Positions 60,974 to 64,000 of a stretch of DNA of 64,000 nt are shown here, one piece after another; the stretch's first letter is position 1, and each line of letters begins with the position of its first letter. Where the stretch lies: positions 1 to 64,000 of the forward strand of contig JABLXE010000007.1 of the NCBI GenBank assembly GCA_013178225.1, read 5' to 3'. The notes below the pieces were generated by a model. It ran no database searches. It was not told where the DNA came from and worked only from the letters and a program-made list of their open reading frames with translations. Origin of the DNA: Methanotrichaceae archaeon. Lineage in GTDB: Archaea; Halobacteriota; Methanosarcinia; Methanotrichales; Methanotrichaceae. Made by a program: the position numbers and the translations under genes.

Positions 60974-62200
60974 CTAAATAACCTGCATAATCCACCATAG
61001 CGCTCCCCCCACCAGGGCTCCGAAGGCCGTGGCGATTAGATTGACCCCGTTGTTGCTGAGGGTTCCGCGGCTCTGAAGCGTGGCTCCCAGCAGGCTGTCG
61101 AAGTTGGTGCCCAGGAAACCGCCAACGACCCCGGCCAGCATTCCTGAAATTCCGGAAAGTCCGGTGCCCAGAGCCAGGAGGCCGATAATGGTCGCGCCTC
61201 CTAAGGAAGCGGCCTCGCCAAGCGCGGTCACCCCTCCGTCCACTCCTGGTTCCACCTCTTTGAGAGTGGTGATCATGATGGGTGGTGACTTGCTGGTCTC
61301 GCCGATCTCGCTGGCCAGGGTGTCTCCATTGGCCGTGGCCACCGCGCCGATGAAGGCGTAAACGAACAGGTCGCTTCCGTAGACCCCGTAGCAGATGGCC
61401 ATGGCCAGAGGAACCAGGCTGTTGCTGTAGACGTTCTTGTAGCCGCGAACCCCTCCCTTGGATTGAGCTATGCCCAGCTTCTCCTTGTAGCGATACCCAT
61501 AGCGTGTGAACCCTCCTCCCAGCAGGTAGAAGGCCAGGAGAAGGAAGAACCAGGAAAGCCCTCCGAAAAGTATCACCAGTAGGCAGATTATGGTCGCGCT
61601 CATGACCGCGTCGGAGTCAGCGGCCTTGGCCCAGTAAGCCCCGATTCCCAGAACCAGGGCGAAGATAAAGATCAGGAGGATTCTCTCCAGGTCGGGCAGG
61701 GGATAATCGAAGCTGAAAAGCCACATCACCATGCAGGAACCGAATGGGACCGTGAAATCCCTCTCACTGGAGGCATGATAGAGAAACGCGCCGCTGAGCC
61801 CCCCCAGGATGGCCAGAAAGAGGATCCTCTCGGAGGAGAGGAAGGCTGGAGCGATCAACGAGGCCACCGGAAAGCCGAGTGCCACAGTGATCATCAGGAA
61901 CATGATGCTTCCAGCCAGGCCGTCGAACTTCCGGTAGGCCAGCGGCGCGAAGGTCGAGGCCACAAAGGAGATGGCGATCACGTAAAGAGGGAGGTTCATG
62001 TGCGAGATGCTGAGGGCTGGGCGCAGAATGAGGAGCGCAATCAAAGAGGCCGAGAGCAGCCTGGTGTTCTTGTCCCAGAAGAAGACGGCTGCCAGGGGAA
62101 TAACTGTGTAAGGCCCGATGTAGGGAAGCAGTAGCACCATGAACCCTATGGCCAGCCGGGCAACATCCTCCTGCCGCATCAGCCACAAGACCTGCCTCAT
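60974..62200 (-). CDS. DUF92 (TIGR00297) membrane protein
   Basis: 408 residues with about 11 transmembrane helices. The C-terminal half has the family core: ANGDTLASEIGETSKSPPIMI, VDGGVTALGEAASLGGA and GGFLGTNFDSLLGATLQ. Plant and cyanobacterial relatives (VTE6 type) phosphorylate phytyl phosphate, so an isoprenoid-phosphate kinase role is plausible. The N-terminal 170 residues are a less conserved set of helices. Divergent from the cis-prenyltransferase-like gene with only a short gap. Confidence 0.85.
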   Translation of the reverse strand: MRQVLWLMRQEDVARLAIGFMVLLLPYIGPYTVIPLAAVFFWDKNTRLLSASLIALLILRPALSISHMNLPLYVIAISFVASTFAPLAYRKFDGLAGSIMFLMITVALGFPVASLIAPAFLSSERILFLAILGGLSGAFLYHASSERDFTVPFGSCMVMWLFSFDYPLPDLERILLIFIFALVLGIGAYWAKAADSDAVMSATIICLLVILFGGLSWFFLLLAFYLLGGGFTRYGYRYKEKLGIAQSKGGVRGYKNVYSNSLVPLAMAICYGVYGSDLFVYAFIGAVATANGDTLASEIGETSKSPPIMITTLKEVEPGVDGGVTALGEAASLGGATIIGLLALGTGLSGISGMLAGVVGGFLGTNFDSLLGATLQSRGTLSNNGVNLIATAFGALVGGALWWIMQVI

Positions 62201-62241
62201 CGCAAAAATACTTTGCCTTGAAGGATCTTTGGGTAGATTCG

Positions 62242-62853
62242 ATGCTTCATCGCCTCTATGAACAATTTCTGGAGATAAGAATATCGCGCCGGGATCTGCC
62301 GAAATGCGTAGCGGTGGTGCTCAACTCCGAGGACCTGGACCAGCCGGGACTAAAGCGGCTAAGAGATCTCATAGACTGGTGCAGCTCTCTTCCCATCCCC
62401 TCTTTGGCGCTGTATGTGGACGAAGATTCCGCCGCCATGCAGCAGAAGATCGCCGAAACCCTCTCCGATGCCCCTGCGGAGATCTGCCTTCACACCGCAG
62501 ACAGAGCTCTTCCTATGGGGAAGGGCGGCGAGATCAAGATGACCGTCTCCCTGGGAGTGGGCGGCAAACGCGAGGTGACTCTGGCTATGAGGGAGCTGTT
62601 AAAGGAGGTGGAGGCTGGTAAATTGGAGCCCGAAGAGATAGACGAGGCCAAGATCGAGGCTCATCTCAGGTTCAAGCAGAAGCCGGATCTGGTGATCCGG
62701 GCCGGAGGACGGCAGCTGAGCGATTTCATGATCTGGCAGGCTGCTTACTCCGAACTCTATTTCACCGATGTCAACTGGCGGTCCATGCGCAAGATAGACT
62801 TCTTGCGGGCCATTCGGGACTCTCAAAAGAGAGATCGGCGCTTCGGGCGCTGA
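62242..62853 (+). CDS. cis-Prenyltransferase-like protein lacking catalytic motifs
   Basis: 203 residues. The second half is clearly of the UppS fold: LGVGGKREVTLAMRELL, PDLVIRAGGRQLSDFMIW, and AYSELYFTDVNW with a final RRFG. But the DGNxRW motif of the N-terminus, with the catalytic Asp, is replaced by VVLNSEDLDQP, and RTSGE reads RAGGR. This is the pattern of the non-catalytic (NgBR/Nus1-type) subunit of heteromeric cis-prenyltransferases, known also from Methanosarcina. It would pair with a catalytic homolog to make the dolichol-like glycosyl carrier. ATG 62242 preferred to TTG 62218. Confidence 0.8.
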   Translation: MLHRLYEQFLEIRISRRDLPKCVAVVLNSEDLDQPGLKRLRDLIDWCSSLPIPSLALYVDEDSAAMQQKIAETLSDAPAEICLHTADRALPMGKGGEIKMTVSLGVGGKREVTLAMRELLKEVEAGKLEPEEIDEAKIEAHLRFKQKPDLVIRAGGRQLSDFMIWQAAYSELYFTDVNWRSMRKIDFLRAIRDSQKRDRRFGR

Positions 62854-62869
62854 ACCGATCCGGTGTTTT

Positions 62870-63508
62870 TTAGTTTTTCCTGAGGTCCTTGCAGGAGAGA
62901 ATGCTCAGGTATTTGGGTGGAATCTTCTCCGAGATGATGATGTCCGGGTTGACGGTCATCATCTTGACCCCATCTCTTTGCGCTGCCGCAGCATCTGTTT
63001 GTATCACCCGGGGATTGCTGGTCCTGAAGGTGGCCACATGCCAGGCCTTCTCCGGAGAGGTGGAAAGATGCACGTACCGCTGCGAGGCGGGCTTGAGCCC
63101 GATCTCGATAATTCTGTCCGCCTCCTCCTCTGAGGCTCCGTAATACAGCTTGGGGAGAGTGTTGCTGGGATGGTCCAGCTCCACGTTCACGGAATGGCCG
63201 TAGCGGGCCCTGACCTTTCCCTCACGGATCTCGTATCTCTGTTTGGGGTCGGACTCAACCAGGGCGATCAGCATCTCTTCGCTGGCCCAGCGATGCCTCT
63301 TTCTGAGAGCGTCGCTCGCGCTGGTGATGTCCACCCACCCCCTGGAATCCATAGAGAGGCCCAGATCGCCAGGAAAATGGCGCAGCATCCCTGCAACCAG
63401 CCTTCCCAGCTGCTCGGTCTTGGCTTCATCCAGAATAAGCTGCCCGGCAAAGCCGCAATCGCACATCTCTCCTCTGAAGAAACCATGCTCAGGGCAACGC
63501 TTTATCAT
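62870..63508 (-). CDS. kptA: RNA 2'-phosphotransferase (KptA/Tpt1)
   Basis: 212 residues. LRHFPGDLGLSMDSRGWVDI and RYGHSVNVELDHPSN carry the phosphate-binding Arg/His motif of Tpt1, YYGASEEEADRIIEIGLKPASQRYVHLS the NAD site. The enzyme moves a 2'-phosphate from RNA to NAD. Its N-terminus (KRCPEHGFFRGEMCDCGF) adds a small zinc knuckle that is not part of bacterial KptA. AGAGGATTTGTGCC precedes ATG 63508. Confidence 0.92.
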   Translation of the reverse strand: MIKRCPEHGFFRGEMCDCGFAGQLILDEAKTEQLGRLVAGMLRHFPGDLGLSMDSRGWVDITSASDALRKRHRWASEEMLIALVESDPKQRYEIREGKVRARYGHSVNVELDHPSNTLPKLYYGASEEEADRIIEIGLKPASQRYVHLSTSPEKAWHVATFRTSNPRVIQTDAAAAQRDGVKMMTVNPDIIISEKIPPKYLSILSCKDLRKN

Positions 63509-63605
63509 GGCACAAATCCTCTTTTATTGAGTAATCCTTCGCCTAGATATAGGTGACCATTACCGGGCAAAGCCTCAAATATGTTTGTTGATGCATTTGT
63601 CCCAC

Positions 63606-63863
63606 ATGCCCGATTCGGATGCGGTCGCCCAGAAGCTGCGTCAGATGCTGCTTGATTTGGGCGACGATCAGGTCATGGCCGAGGCCGAAAGGGCTCTGCT
63701 GGAACTGTGCGAGCGTGACCGCCGGATAAACGAGACCATGGAAGAGCTTCTGCAAGAGGTGGACGACTTGCTGCTTCGCATGGACAGGCTGGATATCGAG
63801 GCTCTCGAGTCCGGAGAAGACGATTTCTGCGAAGAGGGGAGGTCTCATGAACCTCCTGCCTGA
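63606..63863 (+). CDS. Small helical protein upstream of mptA
   Basis: 85 residues from ATG 63606 (alternatives ATG 63591, TTG 63585). Acidic, all-helical, coiled-coil-like: [30 protein letters not shown] and [15 protein letters not shown]-type heptads. Ends overlapping the mptA start by 17 bases, so translation is coupled. I recognise no family; possibly a regulator or partner of MptA. Confidence 0.55.
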   Translation: MPDSDAVAQKLRQMLLDLGDDQVMAEAERALLELCERDRRINETMEELLQEVDDLLLRMDRLDIEALESGEDDFCEEGRSHEPPA

Positions 63864-64000
63864 CATTCAGGCCTGCGTTCCCGATTATCCCATAAATCTC
63901 ACCCGGGTAGGAGTGACAGGCGTCAAGAAGCTGGTGAAAGTCGAGCGCGGCGGCGATGAGCGCCCGGTGGTGTTAATCTCCAACTTCGAAGTATTCGTGG
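63847..64000 (+). CDS. mptA: GTP cyclohydrolase MptA, 5' part
   Basis: Only the first 51 codons are in the window. [27 protein letters not shown] and [13 protein letters not shown] match the start of archaeal Fe(II)-dependent GTP cyclohydrolase MptA, first enzyme of tetrahydromethanopterin synthesis. ATG at 63847 overlaps the preceding small gene. Runs off the right edge. Confidence 0.9.
   Translation, partial: MNLLPDIQACVPDYPINLTRVGVTGVKKLVKVERGGDERPVVLISNFEVFV

Overview
The window is chromosomal DNA of a methanogenic archaeon, most likely an aceticlastic Methanothrix (Methanosaeta). This is an inference from gene content. The window has a cluster of methanogenesis marker proteins with the MCR-activating ATPase AtwA, a complete fpo operon that lacks fpoF and fpoO (as known for Methanothrix), a second methanogenesis-marker locus (mmp9), mptA, radB, deoxyhypusine synthase, archaeal TATA boxes, several leaderless-looking starts and many TTG/GTG starts.

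Positions 1-8000 are accessory DNA. Up to about 5.1 kb it is strikingly AT-rich compared with the rest. It carries a tightly overlapping + strand block: a coiled-coil protein whose 5' end is broken or off the window, a PglZ-type phosphatase-fold protein, a HerA-like ATPase, a QueF-like nitrile reductase and a GNAT acetyltransferase. I did not recognise this set as a named defence system. After it come remnants: the C-terminal end of a RecB/AddA-like helicase-nuclease, a SnoaL-like fragment, a 142-bp MITE with 19-bp inverted repeats, and a frameshifted tyrosine recombinase.

Positions 8000-21500 hold small stress, regulatory and envelope genes: pentapeptide-repeat protein, cold-shock protein, CxxC-x17-CxxC zinc protein, DEAD-box helicase, DUF523/DUF1722 protein, SDR, histidine-rich protein, MscL and secreted proteins. 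A 1041-bp IS481-type insertion sequence here has intact ends and a 15-bp target duplication. Positions 21600-28820 are the minus-strand operon atwA-mmp3-mmp6-mmp5-mmp15-mmp17-mmp7, plus an AhpD-like gene, whose products activate methyl-coenzyme M reductase.

Positions 29150-32870 contain flavin and riboflavin-type enzymes, ubiX and deoxyhypusine synthase. Positions 32999-43435 are the fpo operon (A, B, fused CD, H, I, J1, J2, K, L, M, N), a proton-pumping complex that passes electrons to methanophenazine. Positions 43500-51430 carry two secreted proteins, a nitroreductase, mmp9 coupled to a CitG-like gene and a DUF447 gene, radB, a GNAT and a HAD phosphatase. The rest holds a 1400-residue hybrid sensor kinase, envelope proteins, an MBL hydrolase, tyrA-aroE, a DUF92 protein divergent from a cis-prenyltransferase-like gene that lacks catalytic motifs, kptA, and the start of mptA at the right edge. 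I found no tRNA, rRNA or CRISPR array.
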